Source of the DNA: Roseburia sp.
GTDB taxonomy: Bacteria > Bacillota > Clostridia > Lachnospirales > Lachnospiraceae
NCBI GenBank assembly: GCA_017937095.1
Contig: JAGBEG010000008.1
Coordinates: 1-64,000, forward strand
Reading direction: 5' to 3'
Length of the DNA: 64,000 nucleotides
Shown: piece by piece, positions 25,984 through 34,311 of the stretch
How positions within the stretch are numbered: position 1 is the first letter of the stretch
How the letters are laid out: each line of letters starts with the position of its first letter
Position numbers and translations under genes: made by a program
The notes under the pieces: generated by a model
Seen by the model: the letters and a program-made list of their open reading frames with translations, nothing else
Database searches by the model: none
Told to the model about the DNA's origin: nothing

Positions 25984-26322
25984 CTACAGTGCGTCTGTTC
26001 CATGCTCGCCTGTACGAATCCTGATTGCATCCTGTACATCGTACACGAAAATCTTACCATCGCCGAAATGACCGGTGTTGATCTCATCTACGATCTTATC
26101 GATCAGTCCCGGTGCCACATCGTCCGCTACGACCGTCTCGACCTTGATCTTCGGCAACAGGTTCACTGCATACTCTGCACCGCGGTAATTCTTGATAATA
26201 CCCTTCTGATTACCATAACCCATGCTGTTTACGATATTCAGACCGTTTACTTCTTCTGTGTCAAGCACGCTCTTTAAATCTTCGAGCTTTTCCGGCTTGA
26301 TAATAATTTCCAACTTCTTCAT
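25984..26322 (-). CDS. glnB: nitrogen regulatory protein PII
   Basis: A 112-residue PII protein that senses 2-oxoglutarate and ATP/ADP. The T-loop region reads YRGAEYAVNLLPKIKVE and keeps the YRGxEY motif with the tyrosine that is uridylylated in proteobacteria; the B-loop shows TGHFGDGKIFV. The PII signature near the C terminus (DAIRIRTGEHG) is intact. ATG at 26322 follows GGAGG; an upstream TTG is less likely. It is the first gene before amt and probably gates it. Confidence 0.95.
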   Translation of the reverse strand: MKKLEIIIKPEKLEDLKSVLDTEEVNGLNIVNSMGYGNQKGIIKNYRGAEYAVNLLPKIKVETVVADDVAPGLIDKIVDEINTGHFGDGKIFVYDVQDAIRIRTGEHGTDAL

Positions 26323-26500
26323 ATCCAATCCTCCTTGTTTTTGTTTTCCGTTTTCTGTTCCCTGTTCACAGATTATTCATTTAAGATTCAAAAATCTTTC
26401 ATTCTGTAAACATGGAAACTTCATTTCTGTTCCATATACTATAACCATACAAACGATAGTTATCAGTATTTGTTACTACCCACAAAACTTTTTCATAATC

Positions 26501-26556
26501 TGCCAGGTGACATTTGTTGCCTGGCAATCCTCCCGTTATAGGGAGTTTTTTATTTT
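26501..26556 (+). terminator. plus-strand hairpin and terminator
   Basis: TGCCAGG/CCTGGCA (26501-26526), then CTCCC/GGGAG (26530-26545) and TTTTTTATTTT on the plus strand. All neighbouring genes are on the minus strand, so it would end an unannotated plus-strand RNA. Confidence 0.5.
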
Positions 26557-26563
26557 AAGGAGT

Positions 26564-26619
26564 GAGCTTCCTGCGGCTGCATGGGAAACCTCCGCTTCAC
26601 CTCTGCAGCCGCCGGGCTC
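26564..26619 (-). terminator. long hairpin after glnN
   Basis: TGCAGCCGC/GCGGCTGCA core with outer GAGC/GCTC pairs, starting 12 bases after the glnN stop. The T-run is poor, so termination efficiency is uncertain. Confidence 0.55.
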
Positions 26620-26631
26620 ATTTTATGGTAG

Positions 26632-28752
26632 CTATACCTCGAAAATCAAATCTCCGTAGGACGGCATCGGCCACATAGCCTTGTCAACTAACATCTCAAG
26701 CTTATCAACCGGAGCTCTTAACGCATCCATTGCCGCTTTTACCTCATCTCTGTAGTAAACAGCCTGATCTCTGCCCTCTTCCATAGCAGCCGCTTTCTCT
26801 GTTACATCCTGCAACGCTGCAAGCGCTCTCTTGGACTCTGCGAGCAGATCGGATACCTCGGTAAGGATCTCTGTCTGTGTGCTGACATCTGCGCCGCATG
26901 CATTCTTTACAGCGGTGATAGACTCGGCAAGTACGGTAGTGTACTTGATGACTGCCGGAATAATCTGCTTTGTCGCAATATCGATCATTGCCTTCGCCTC
27001 GATATTGATTTCCTTCGCATAAGTCTCATATTCAATCTCCACACGGGAGTCTAACTCGGCCTTGGTAAATACCTTGAACTTCTCAAACAGTGCAACTGCC
27101 TTCTCTGTGTTGAGCGCCGGAATTGCATCTACCATAGAGCGGATATTCGGAAGTCCGCGTCTCTCAGCTTCTGCTACCCACTCGTCAGAATAACCGTTTC
27201 CGTTGAATACGATTCTCTGATGTGCGGTTGCGTACTCCTTAATCAGATCATGCACTGCCATATCGAAATCGTCCGCCTTCTCGAGCACATCGCATGCCTC
27301 AGAGAATGCCTCTGCTACGATGGTATTGAGTACAACGTTCGGCTGTGCGATGGAATCCTGGGAACCTACCATACGGAACTCGAACTTGTTTCCGGTAAAT
27401 GCAAACGGTGATGTACGGTTTCTGTCTGTCGCATCCTTCATGAAGTCCGGAAGTGTCTTAACACCTGTCTCTAACTTCTGACCGGAAATGCTATGTGTTG
27501 CCTCACCTGTGCTGATGAGCTGGGAAAGCACATCCTGAAGCTGCTCGCCAAGGTAAATGGAAATGATAGCTGGCGGTGCCTCGTTCGCTCCAAGTCTGTG
27601 ATCGTTTCCGACGTCTGCCGCTGCCTCTCTTAAAAGGTCTGCATGCTTATCAACTGCCTTTAAGATACAGGTCAGTACCAGTAAGAACTGTACGTTCTCG
27701 TGCGGTGTCTTGCCCGGATCTAACAGGTTGATGCCGTCATCTGTGGTGATGGACCAGTTGTTGTGCTTACCGGAACCATTCACGCCTGCAAACGGCTTCT
27801 CGTGAAGCAGACACTGTAATCCGTGACGTCCTGCAACTTTCTTTAATGTCTCCATAACCAACTGGTTGTGGTCAACTGCGATATTCGCCTCGGCGTAAAT
27901 CGGTGCCAGCTCGTGCTGTGCCGGAGCAACCTCGTTGTGCTGTGTCTTTGCGGTTACGCCAAGCTTCCAGAGCTCCTCGTTCACATCCTTCATGAATGCT
28001 GCGATTCTCTCACGGATTGCGCCAAAGTAATGATCCTCCATCTCCTGACCCTTCGGAGGCATTGCACCGAATAAGGTACGTCCGGTAAAGATCAGATCCT
28101 TTCTCTGCAAATACTTCTCTCTGTCAACGATGAAGTATTCCTGCTCCGGTCCGACAGACGGGGTTACTCTCTTAGATGTCGTATTTCCAAATAACCGGAG
28201 CAGACGAAGCGCCTGCTCATTGATTGCTTCCATGGAACGAAGAAGCGGCGTCTTCTGGTCGAGCGCCTCTCCTGTGTAGGAGCAGAATGCGGTCGGAATG
28301 CAGAGCGTTGCGCCTGCTGCATCCTGTCTTACAAATGCCGGTGAAGTACAATCCCACGCTGTATATCCTCTTGCCTCGAACGTAGCTCTCAGTCCGCCGG
28401 ACGGGAAAGAAGATGCATCCGGCTCGCCCTTGATCAGCTCTTTACCGGAAAAGCTCATCAGCACTTTACCATTCTCCATCGGAGCGGTGATAAAGGAATC
28501 ATGCTTCTCTGCCGTTACGCCGGTCAGCGGCTGAAACCAATGCGTATAATGGGTTGCGCCCTTTTCGATTGCCCATTCCTTCATCTCATGTGCGACAACA
28601 TCTGCTGTCTCGAGATCAAGTTCCTTGCCCTCGTTGATTACTTCCTTCAGTTTCTTGTAAACCTTCTTCGGCAGACGTTCCTGCATCACTGCATCGTTAA
28701 ATACGTTCTCGCCGAAGATCTCAGCTACATTAAGATATCCTGTTTCGCTCAT
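26632..28752 (-). CDS. glnN: glutamine synthetase, type III
   Basis: A 706-residue GSIII, making glutamine from glutamate, ammonia and ATP. The size (about 700 residues) and the motifs [43 protein letters not shown] and [19 protein letters not shown] are diagnostic of type III rather than type I enzymes. The C-terminal 110 residues are helical ([15 protein letters not shown] onward). It is a single gene with a leader that contains a terminator; glnB and amt follow on the same strand. AAAGGATG precedes the start. Confidence 0.96.
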   Translation of the reverse strand: MSETGYLNVAEIFGENVFNDAVMQERLPKKVYKKLKEVINEGKELDLETADVVAHEMKEWAIEKGATHYTHWFQPLTGVTAEKHDSFITAPMENGKVLMSFSGKELIKGEPDASSFPSGGLRATFEARGYTAWDCTSPAFVRQDAAGATLCIPTAFCSYTGEALDQKTPLLRSMEAINEQALRLLRLFGNTTSKRVTPSVGPEQEYFIVDREKYLQRKDLIFTGRTLFGAMPPKGQEMEDHYFGAIRERIAAFMKDVNEELWKLGVTAKTQHNEVAPAQHELAPIYAEANIAVDHNQLVMETLKKVAGRHGLQCLLHEKPFAGVNGSGKHNNWSITTDDGINLLDPGKTPHENVQFLLVLTCILKAVDKHADLLREAAADVGNDHRLGANEAPPAIISIYLGEQLQDVLSQLISTGEATHSISGQKLETGVKTLPDFMKDATDRNRTSPFAFTGNKFEFRMVGSQDSIAQPNVVLNTIVAEAFSEACDVLEKADDFDMAVHDLIKEYATAHQRIVFNGNGYSDEWVAEAERRGLPNIRSMVDAIPALNTEKAVALFEKFKVFTKAELDSRVEIEYETYAKEINIEAKAMIDIATKQIIPAVIKYTTVLAESITAVKNACGADVSTQTEILTEVSDLLAESKRALAALQDVTEKAAAMEEGRDQAVYYRDEVKAAMDALRAPVDKLEMLVDKAMWPMPSYGDLIFEV

Positions 28753-28869
28753 ATTCTACATCCTTTCTTTTCACTGGTCTAATCCCCTGAGACTAGATTT
28801 GCTTATTTTAATGTACGCGATTTCCTGTAAGATTTCAACCAGAACTTCAGGTAAAATATCGTAATACAG

Positions 28870-28903
28870 AAAAAAGGGCGCTCCAAGTCTATTGGAACAC
28901 CCT
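28870..28903 (-). terminator. leader terminator of glnN
   Basis: AGGGTGTTCCAA pairs with TTGGAGCGCCCT (12 bp, two G-U) and is followed by TTTTTT, about 25 bases after the predicted transcription start and 118 bases before the glnN start codon. Confidence 0.75.
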
Positions 28904-28934
28904 TGTTCATCGCTCACATTGTTTTGTTGGTATT

Positions 28935-28963
28935 AAGATAATACTTTTTCAAATGAAATGCAA
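28935..28963 (-). promoter_or_regulatory. candidate glnN promoter
   Basis: TTGCAT (28958-28963), 17-bp spacer, TATCTT (28935-28940), on the minus strand between the tandem fba terminators and the glnN leader terminator. Confidence 0.6.
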
Positions 28964-29069
28964 GCGAAAAATTTATATTTTTTTAATTTTTACTAATTCA
29001 ACAAAAAATTTGAACTTCACGTAAAATTATTGTTAATTCTGTAAAATTCATCCGCAACGTAAATTGTCA

Positions 29070-29222
29070 CAAAAAAAGCCAGCTATGCTGGCTTTTTTAG
29101 AGCGAATATTATAACCGCGCGAATTGCCATGAAAAAAAGCCAGCTATGCTGGCTTTTTTAGAGCGAATATTATAACCGTGCGAATTGCCATGAAAAAAGC
29201 CAGCTACGCTGGCTTTTTTAGA
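29070..29222 (-). repeat. three tandem 60-61-bp terminator units behind fba
   Basis: Each unit holds AAAAAAGCCAGC-TAT/TAC-GCTGGCTTTTTT followed by AGAGCGAAT(ATTATAACCG-GCGAATTGCCATGA). Hairpins begin near 29077, 29138 and 29198. The AGCGAAT part matches the last codons of fba (GCGAATGCG), suggesting the unit arose by duplication of the gene's own terminator. Confidence 0.93.
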
Positions 29223-29232
29223 GCGAATGCGT

Positions 29233-30102
29233 TTACGCATTCGCTTTGCCTACCGAACCGAACAGCTCCATCTTCTCCTTAACGGTAGCCTTGATTGCCT
29301 CAGCGCCCGGAGCTAAGAGCTTACGCGGGTCAAATCCCTTGCCCTCAAGGTCTTTGCCTGCCTCGATGTATTTACGTGTAGCATCTGCGAAGGATAACTG
29401 GCACTCAGTATTTACATTGATCTTCGCAACACCAAGGGAGATTGCCTTCTTGATCATATCCTCAGGAATACCTGTACCTCCGTGAAGTACTAACGGCATA
29501 ACGCCGGTCTTCTGCTGTACTGCATCCAGAGTCTCAAAGCTTAATCCCTGCCAGTTCTCCGGATATTTGCCATGGATGTTGCCGATACCTGCTGCCAGCA
29601 TGTCCACGCCGAGATCTGCAATGCGCTTGCACTCATCCGGATCTGCGCACTCGCCCATACCTACAACGCCGTCTTCCTCGCCGCCGATGGAACCTACCTC
29701 AGCCTCGATGGACATTCCCATTGCATGAGCGACCGTTACAAGCTCTTTTGTCTTGGCAACGTTCTCATCGATCGGATAGTGGGAACCGTCGAACATAATG
29801 GAAGTAAAACCTGCCTTGATGCACTTATAGCATCCTTCGTATGTACCGTGGTCTAAGTGCAGTGCAACCGGAACTGTGATTCCAAGCTCCTCATCCATTG
29901 CCTTTACCATTGCTGCAACCGTGCCGAAGCCCGTCATGTACTTGCCGGCTCCCTCAGATACGCCAAGGATAACCGGGGACTTTAACTCTTCTGCGGTGAG
30001 AAGAATCGACTTCGTCCACTCAAGGTTGTTGATGTTGAACTGACCGACTGCATAGTGACCAGCTTTTGCTTTGTCTAACATTTCTTTTGCAGATACTAAC
30101 AT
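29233..30102 (-). CDS. fba: class II fructose-1,6-bisphosphate aldolase
   Basis: A 289-residue zinc aldolase of glycolysis. Zinc and substrate residues are visible: ALHLDHGTYEGC (His-Asp-His-Gly), SIMFDGSHYP, EAEVGSIGGEEDGV, GNIHGKYP and VLHGGTGIPEDM. ATG at 30102 follows GGAGGAATTCATT. It is monocistronic with its own promoter, a palindrome in the leader and an unusually heavy triple terminator, as expected for a strongly expressed gene. Confidence 0.96.
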   Translation of the reverse strand: MLVSAKEMLDKAKAGHYAVGQFNINNLEWTKSILLTAEELKSPVILGVSEGAGKYMTGFGTVAAMVKAMDEELGITVPVALHLDHGTYEGCYKCIKAGFTSIMFDGSHYPIDENVAKTKELVTVAHAMGMSIEAEVGSIGGEEDGVVGMGECADPDECKRIADLGVDMLAAGIGNIHGKYPENWQGLSFETLDAVQQKTGVMPLVLHGGTGIPEDMIKKAISLGVAKINVNTECQLSFADATRKYIEAGKDLEGKGFDPRKLLAPGAEAIKATVKEKMELFGSVGKANA

Positions 30103-30128
30103 AATGAATTCCTCCATAACTTAATCAT

Positions 30129-30167
30129 TTGCCGCATGCGGCAATATTTTACCCTACCGCTATTATA
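30129..30167 (-). promoter_or_regulatory. fba promoter -10 box and leader palindrome
   Basis: TATAAT at 30162-30167 with a poor -35 (TTTATT, 17-bp spacer). Downstream, TTGCCGCATGCGGCAA (30129-30144) is a perfect 16-bp palindrome in the untranslated leader, a possible operator or mRNA-stabilising hairpin. Confidence 0.55.
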
Positions 30168-30307
30168 TATTACTTCCTATAAAAAATAAAGTTAAATTTA
30201 TAACAATCTTTCCGTTCGCCCGACAAATCCGTCCTCCGACACGCCTCCGCATTGCAGACTGAAAAATCATGCTGCGTCATTTCGCGGAAAGTGAATGTGT
30301 CACTGCA

Positions 30308-31210
30308 CTATTCCTCATCCGGCACCATGATCGTGACCGCCTTGCACAGATTCTTCACAACGACCTGCTCGTGGTTGCCGCCAAACTCTCCGTCCAGCGT
30401 CCATGGAATCTCTTCCTTCGCCGCAAAATGCACCTCATTTGTCTTAAAAGAGTAGATCATATCCGTATCGTCGACAAGGTTGATTAACGATGCAATGATC
30501 TCGTTGAGTTCGATCGGATTGCGCGGCTTCTTGATCAGCGTCACCTCAAACACGCCGTCGTCTAAGAGCACATCCTTTCCGGTCATCCCCTTGAATCCGC
30601 CTACAGAAGTAGAATTACTGATCATCCCATAGATAAATTCATCCTGAATCCTCACATTCTCATACTCCACCTGCATCAGAAACGACGGTATGTCATGCAG
30701 ACATTTCGCCCCCTCTAAGATATACGCCGCATGACCGAGCACATTCTTCCACTCCTGGCTGGTCTTATAGGAAACCTCGGTGAAAAGTCCGAATGCCGCC
30801 ACATACACAAAGAAATCTTCGTTAAACGCGCCGATATCGCATGGAAACGGCTTTCCGCTTACAGCCGCCCCCGCCGCCTTTACCATATCCTTTGGAATCC
30901 CGAGCGAAGTTGCAAAATCATTCGTGCTTCCTGCCGGAATATAGCCAAGCGGCAGTCTATTTTCAAGGCGCATCATACCTGTAACTGTCTCGTCCAGCGT
31001 GCCGTCGCCGCCGCTGCAGACAACCATGTCATAACCGGCCGCCTCCGTCTCCACCTTATGTATCGCGTCACCCGCCGCCTGTGTCGGATAGATCGTCACC
31101 TCATAATCCGCCTTCACCATCGTATCCACGATATCCAAAAGCTGGTTCTTGATCTGCGCCTTGCCGGAGTGCGGATTCAATACAAACAATAGCCTCTTTT
31201 TCATACCCAT
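30308..31210 (-). CDS. diacylglycerol/lipid kinase family protein
   Basis: A 300-residue DagK/YegS-type kinase: NPHSGKAQIKNQL, the catalytic glycine-rich VVCSGGDGTLDETVTG (about residues 66-81), LGYIPAGSTNDFATSLG and, near the end, PWTLDGEFGG. It should phosphorylate a lipid such as diacylglycerol for phospholipid recycling. It is the last gene of the hprK-to-crh block, 18 bases after crh. Start ATG at 31210 or two codons later; AAAGGGTG lies upstream. Confidence 0.9.
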   Translation of the reverse strand: MGMKKRLLFVLNPHSGKAQIKNQLLDIVDTMVKADYEVTIYPTQAAGDAIHKVETEAAGYDMVVCSGGDGTLDETVTGMMRLENRLPLGYIPAGSTNDFATSLGIPKDMVKAAGAAVSGKPFPCDIGAFNEDFFVYVAAFGLFTEVSYKTSQEWKNVLGHAAYILEGAKCLHDIPSFLMQVEYENVRIQDEFIYGMISNSTSVGGFKGMTGKDVLLDDGVFEVTLIKKPRNPIELNEIIASLINLVDDTDMIYSFKTNEVHFAAKEEIPWTLDGEFGGNHEQVVVKNLCKAVTIMVPDEE

Positions 31211-31228
31211 TCATACACCCTTTTCTCT

Positions 31229-31477
31229 TTATTCTCCCAAAAACCTCGCAAGCGCTTCCAACGCTTCTTCCTCGTCTTCTCCTTCTGCATCTACTACAAC
31301 AGTCTCGCCGTTCATCAGCGCCAGGCTCATCATTCCCATGATGCTCTTCGCATTCACGCGCGCCTCTCCCATCTCCAGATAGATTCTGCTCGCATATTTG
31401 TTTGCCACCTGCACCAGATTTGCAATCGGTCTTGCCTCAAGCTCCTCATGCATCTGAATTACCACACTTCTTTTCAT
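31229..31477 (-). CDS. crh: Crh-like HPr paralogue lacking the active-site His
   Basis: An 82-residue HPr-fold protein. The phosphocarrier motif LHARP is changed to LEARP (Glu14 in place of His15), so it cannot take phosphate from Enzyme I. The regulatory site is kept: VNAKSIMGMMSL, whose Ser matches Ser46, the HPr kinase target. That combination defines Crh, the catabolite-repression partner of CcpA in Bacillus, where the residue is Gln. The gene order whiA-crh is the same as in Bacillus, and hprK is in this cluster. Glu here could also mimic a charged state. Confidence 0.85.
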   Translation of the reverse strand: MKRSVVIQMHEELEARPIANLVQVANKYASRIYLEMGEARVNAKSIMGMMSLALMNGETVVVDAEGEDEEEALEALARFLGE

Positions 31478-31524
31478 TTCGTTTTCCCTCTCATTCTGCC
31501 GTCAAAGCGGCCTCACACAATACA

Positions 31525-32385
31525 CTACTGCCTCAGCCCTTCTGCGATCTCGCTGATCTTGCGGAGCCTGTGGTTTACCCCGGACTTACCGACCGGGGGA
31601 TTCAGATACGTCCCCAATTCCGCGAGCGGCGCATCCGGATATTCCAGCCGCAGCAGCGCCATCTCCTTGAGATTATCCGGCAGGCTCGATAAGCCTGCGG
31701 TCTCTCTTATATATTCAATGTCCGCAAGCTGCTTGACCGCGGCGTTTACCGTCTTGCTGATATTTGCCGTCTCACAATTCACTTTGCGGTTCACCGAATT
31801 ACGCATTTCCTTTAAAATCCTGACGTTTTCCAGATTCATGAGCGCCACATGTGCTTCCATGACATTTAAAATATCCACGATCTGTGCGCCTTCCTTTAAG
31901 TACACGATCTCATACTTTTTCCTTGCGACAATCTTCGCATCCATTCCAAAACTGTTGATAACGTCTCTAAGCTGCTTTGCCTGCTCTAAATTCCTGCACA
32001 CAATTTCAAAATGATAGGACTTATTGGGATCGCTGATCGATCCTCCCGCCAGAAACGCCCCCCGGATATATGCTCTCCTGCAGCAGTTCTGCTGTATCAA
32101 TAGTCCCTTGACCGTCTCCGGCAGCACCGGTTCACGCGCCGACTCATCCCACATTTTCACGGAGGAAAACACGCGCCATGCGTCCTCTTCGGAACGGATT
32201 TCTTCTATATTATAAAGCTGCTTAAGCAGCAGATGATACTTCTGTGCAACAAGCTGATTTTCCGACTCTGACACATTCGTCTTTCCCTCGAACGCAATCA
32301 GCGCCGCCAGTTCCGCGATCTGGCAATGTCTGCTCTTCCCCAGATGCTTCGCCAGCTCCTCCTTCACTTCACTTGAAAATGACAT
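31525..32385 (-). CDS. whiA: DNA-binding protein WhiA
   Basis: A 286-residue WhiA: N-terminal LAGLIDADG-like homing-endonuclease fold (MSFSSEVKEELAKH, RRAYIRGAFLAGGSISDPNKSYHFEI is split) without nuclease activity, and a C-terminal helix-turn-helix (about 200-280: LKEMALLRLEYPDAPLAELGTYL). WhiA affects division and chromosome segregation in Bacillus and sporulation in Streptomyces. ATG at 32385 follows TGAGGTGTGAT. It sits between rapZ and crh. Confidence 0.95.
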   Translation of the reverse strand: MSFSSEVKEELAKHLGKSRHCQIAELAALIAFEGKTNVSESENQLVAQKYHLLLKQLYNIEEIRSEEDAWRVFSSVKMWDESAREPVLPETVKGLLIQQNCCRRAYIRGAFLAGGSISDPNKSYHFEIVCRNLEQAKQLRDVINSFGMDAKIVARKKYEIVYLKEGAQIVDILNVMEAHVALMNLENVRILKEMRNSVNRKVNCETANISKTVNAAVKQLADIEYIRETAGLSSLPDNLKEMALLRLEYPDAPLAELGTYLNPPVGKSGVNHRLRKISEIAEGLRQ

Positions 32386-32435
32386 ATCACACCTCAACGA
32401 TCCATGCTGTTTGGTCTGCCGCTTCCGCCGCATTC

Positions 32436-33314
32436 TTATTTGCCGCGCAGCGCATCCTTCCCGATATCCCGATGCTCGATCTTAAGCCCGTATTCCTTGT
32501 TGCCGGAAAGCGCCTGATAGAGTGCATTCGCGAGCGTCACAGAACGGTGCTTCCCTCCGGTGCAGCCAATCGAAATGACAAGCTGATTCTTTCCCTCCGC
32601 AATATAATTCGGAATCAGAAAATTCAGCATATCCGACAGCTTGTCCAAAAAGATATGCGCCTCCTCAAACTGAAGCACATAATCCTGTATCTCCTTATCG
32701 TTTCCCGTCTTCGCGCGAAGCCCCTCCACATAATATGGGTTCGGCAGGAAACGCACATCGAAGACCAGATCGGAATCCGCCGGGATGCCGTACTTAAACC
32801 CAAAGGACAGAATCGTGATAAACAGATTCTTATAATCCTGATTCTGTACAAAAATCTTGTCCAGCTCCGCTTTGAGCTCTCTCGTCAAAAGCTGGCTGGT
32901 ATCTATAATATAATCCGCGCCCTCTTTTAAGAACGCAAGTCTCTTTCTCTCTTCTGCAATTCCTTTATCCACGCGCTCGCCGCCCGAAAGCGGATGATTT
33001 CTTCTCGTCTCCTTGTAACGCTTGACAAGGACCGAATCCTCGGCGTCCAGAAAAAGGATTTCATAGCTTGCCCCTGTACTCCGGATGCGCTCCAGCACAT
33101 CCTTAAGCTCCTCCAATGCCTGCCCGTTTCTGATATCGATTCCAACCGCTACCTTCTGTAACTCCGCGTTCTGCTGCAGATCGGAGAGTTCCACGAACTT
33201 CTCCAACAGCGGAATCGGAAGATTATCGACACAGTAGAATCCGATATCCTCCATCATTTTAATTGCCGTACTTTTTCCTGCCCCGGACATTCCGGTCAAA
33301 ATTACGAATTTCAT
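32436..33314 (-). CDS. rapZ: RapZ/YvcJ nucleotide-binding protein
   Basis: A 292-residue protein with Walker A GMSGAGKST (residues 8-16), Walker B-like EILFLDAEDSVLVKRYKETRR and the C-terminal RapZ block IGCTGGKHRSVTLANAL. YvcJ binds and hydrolyses nucleotides; RapZ of enterobacteria controls glucosamine-6-phosphate synthase through small RNAs. The yvcK gene that separates yvcJ and whiA in Bacillus is absent here. ATG at 33314 has GGAGACTGGCTGAA upstream. Confidence 0.95.
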   Translation of the reverse strand: MKFVILTGMSGAGKSTAIKMMEDIGFYCVDNLPIPLLEKFVELSDLQQNAELQKVAVGIDIRNGQALEELKDVLERIRSTGASYEILFLDAEDSVLVKRYKETRRNHPLSGGERVDKGIAEERKRLAFLKEGADYIIDTSQLLTRELKAELDKIFVQNQDYKNLFITILSFGFKYGIPADSDLVFDVRFLPNPYYVEGLRAKTGNDKEIQDYVLQFEEAHIFLDKLSDMLNFLIPNYIAEGKNQLVISIGCTGGKHRSVTLANALYQALSGNKEYGLKIEHRDIGKDALRGK

Positions 33315-33400
33315 TTCAGCCAGTCTCCATTCCTGCGTATTCCAGACATAACAGATGCTGCGCGCCATCTACAGAGACGGCGTCTCATCGACTTTCGGGA

Positions 33401-34309
33401 TCAAAACTCCCCGAGCATCTTGACCTCCGGCTCGAGCGTCACGTGAAATTGTCTCTCGACCTCGCATTTCACATCTTCCATCAGCTTTACGATATCCGCT
33501 GCCGTCGCGCCTCCCCGGTTGATGACGAACCCACAGTGCTTTTCCGCCACCTGCGCCCCGCCGACCTGATATCCGCGAAGCCCTGCATCCATAATCAGCT
33601 TGCCCGCAAAATATCCCTCCGGTCTCTTAAAGGTACTTCCCGCACTCGGATATTCAAGCGGCTGCTTTGCCATCCGCTGCCCTGCAAGCTCCTGCATCCG
33701 CGCCTTAATCTGCGCCGCATCCCCCGCCGCAAGATGAAATACCGCCTCCAGCACAATATAGCCGTTCTTTAAAATACTGCTGCTGCGATAGCCCAGTTCC
33801 AATTCTTCCACGGAAAGCACTTTTTCGCGGCACTCCTGATCCAATACGGTGACGCTTTCTATAATGTCCTTCATTTCTCCGCCGTATGCGCCCGCATTCA
33901 TCACTACCGCGCCGCCGACCGTTCCCGGAATCCCCGCCGCAAATTCCATACCGGAAAGCCCCTGGGAAGCCGCCCGGCTTGCAGCCTGTGACAGGAGCGC
34001 TCCCGCTCCCGCCACAATCCGCTCACCGTCCGCTCTAAGCGTATTAAGCGCGCCCTTCGTCTCTATCACAACGCCGCGGATGCCCCCGTCTCCCACGAGA
34101 AGATTGCTTCCGTTGCCGATGATGCAGTATGGAGTCTGTTCCTTTTTGCAGAGTGCGACGACCTGCGCCAGCGCGCTTCTGTCCGGTGTCACAAGCACAT
34201 CCGCCGGACCTCCCACGCGGAAGGTCGTGTGTCTGCTCATCGGCTCCGCCAGCCGCACGCTGTCTTTCCCAACGATCTGTTCCAGTTGTTCCAAAAGCTG
34301 ATTGTTCAT
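33401..34309 (-). CDS. murB: UDP-N-acetylmuramate dehydrogenase
   Basis: A 302-residue flavoenzyme that reduces UDP-GlcNAc-enolpyruvate, the second committed step of muramic-acid synthesis. FAD motif IIGNGSNLLVGDGGIRG, GIPGTVGGAVVMNAGAYG, GYRSSSILK and the active-site YPSAGSTFKRP with its conserved Ser as in type II (short) MurB, plus GAQVAEKHCGFVIN. It lies 2 bases after the aminopeptidase gene and upstream of rapZ, in one operon. Confidence 0.95.
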   Translation of the reverse strand: MNNQLLEQLEQIVGKDSVRLAEPMSRHTTFRVGGPADVLVTPDRSALAQVVALCKKEQTPYCIIGNGSNLLVGDGGIRGVVIETKGALNTLRADGERIVAGAGALLSQAASRAASQGLSGMEFAAGIPGTVGGAVVMNAGAYGGEMKDIIESVTVLDQECREKVLSVEELELGYRSSSILKNGYIVLEAVFHLAAGDAAQIKARMQELAGQRMAKQPLEYPSAGSTFKRPEGYFAGKLIMDAGLRGYQVGGAQVAEKHCGFVINRGGATAADIVKLMEDVKCEVERQFHVTLEPEVKMLGEF

Positions 34310-34311
34310 GC

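Larger units (their letters stand above)
26323..26631. other. 310-bp intergenic between glnB and glnN
   Basis: No gene seen. It holds a plus-strand hairpin pair ending in a T-run (26501-26556), a longer hairpin behind glnN (26564-26619), and an AACTAT...ATAGT dyad near 26440-26465 upstream of glnB. A promoter for glnB must lie here but I cannot fix it. Confidence 0.6.
28753..29232. other. 480-bp region between fba and glnN
   Basis: No gene seen. From right to left it carries the three tandem terminator units behind fba, an AT-rich stretch, a promoter, the glnN leader terminator and a 7-bp hairpin just before the glnN ribosome site (CTAGTCT/AGACCAG). Confidence 0.75.

Noticed and set aside
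28870..28903. T-box riboswitch before glnN
   Set aside because: AACAAGGGTG looks like the T-box start, but the conserved GGNACC-type core and the specifier stem are absent.
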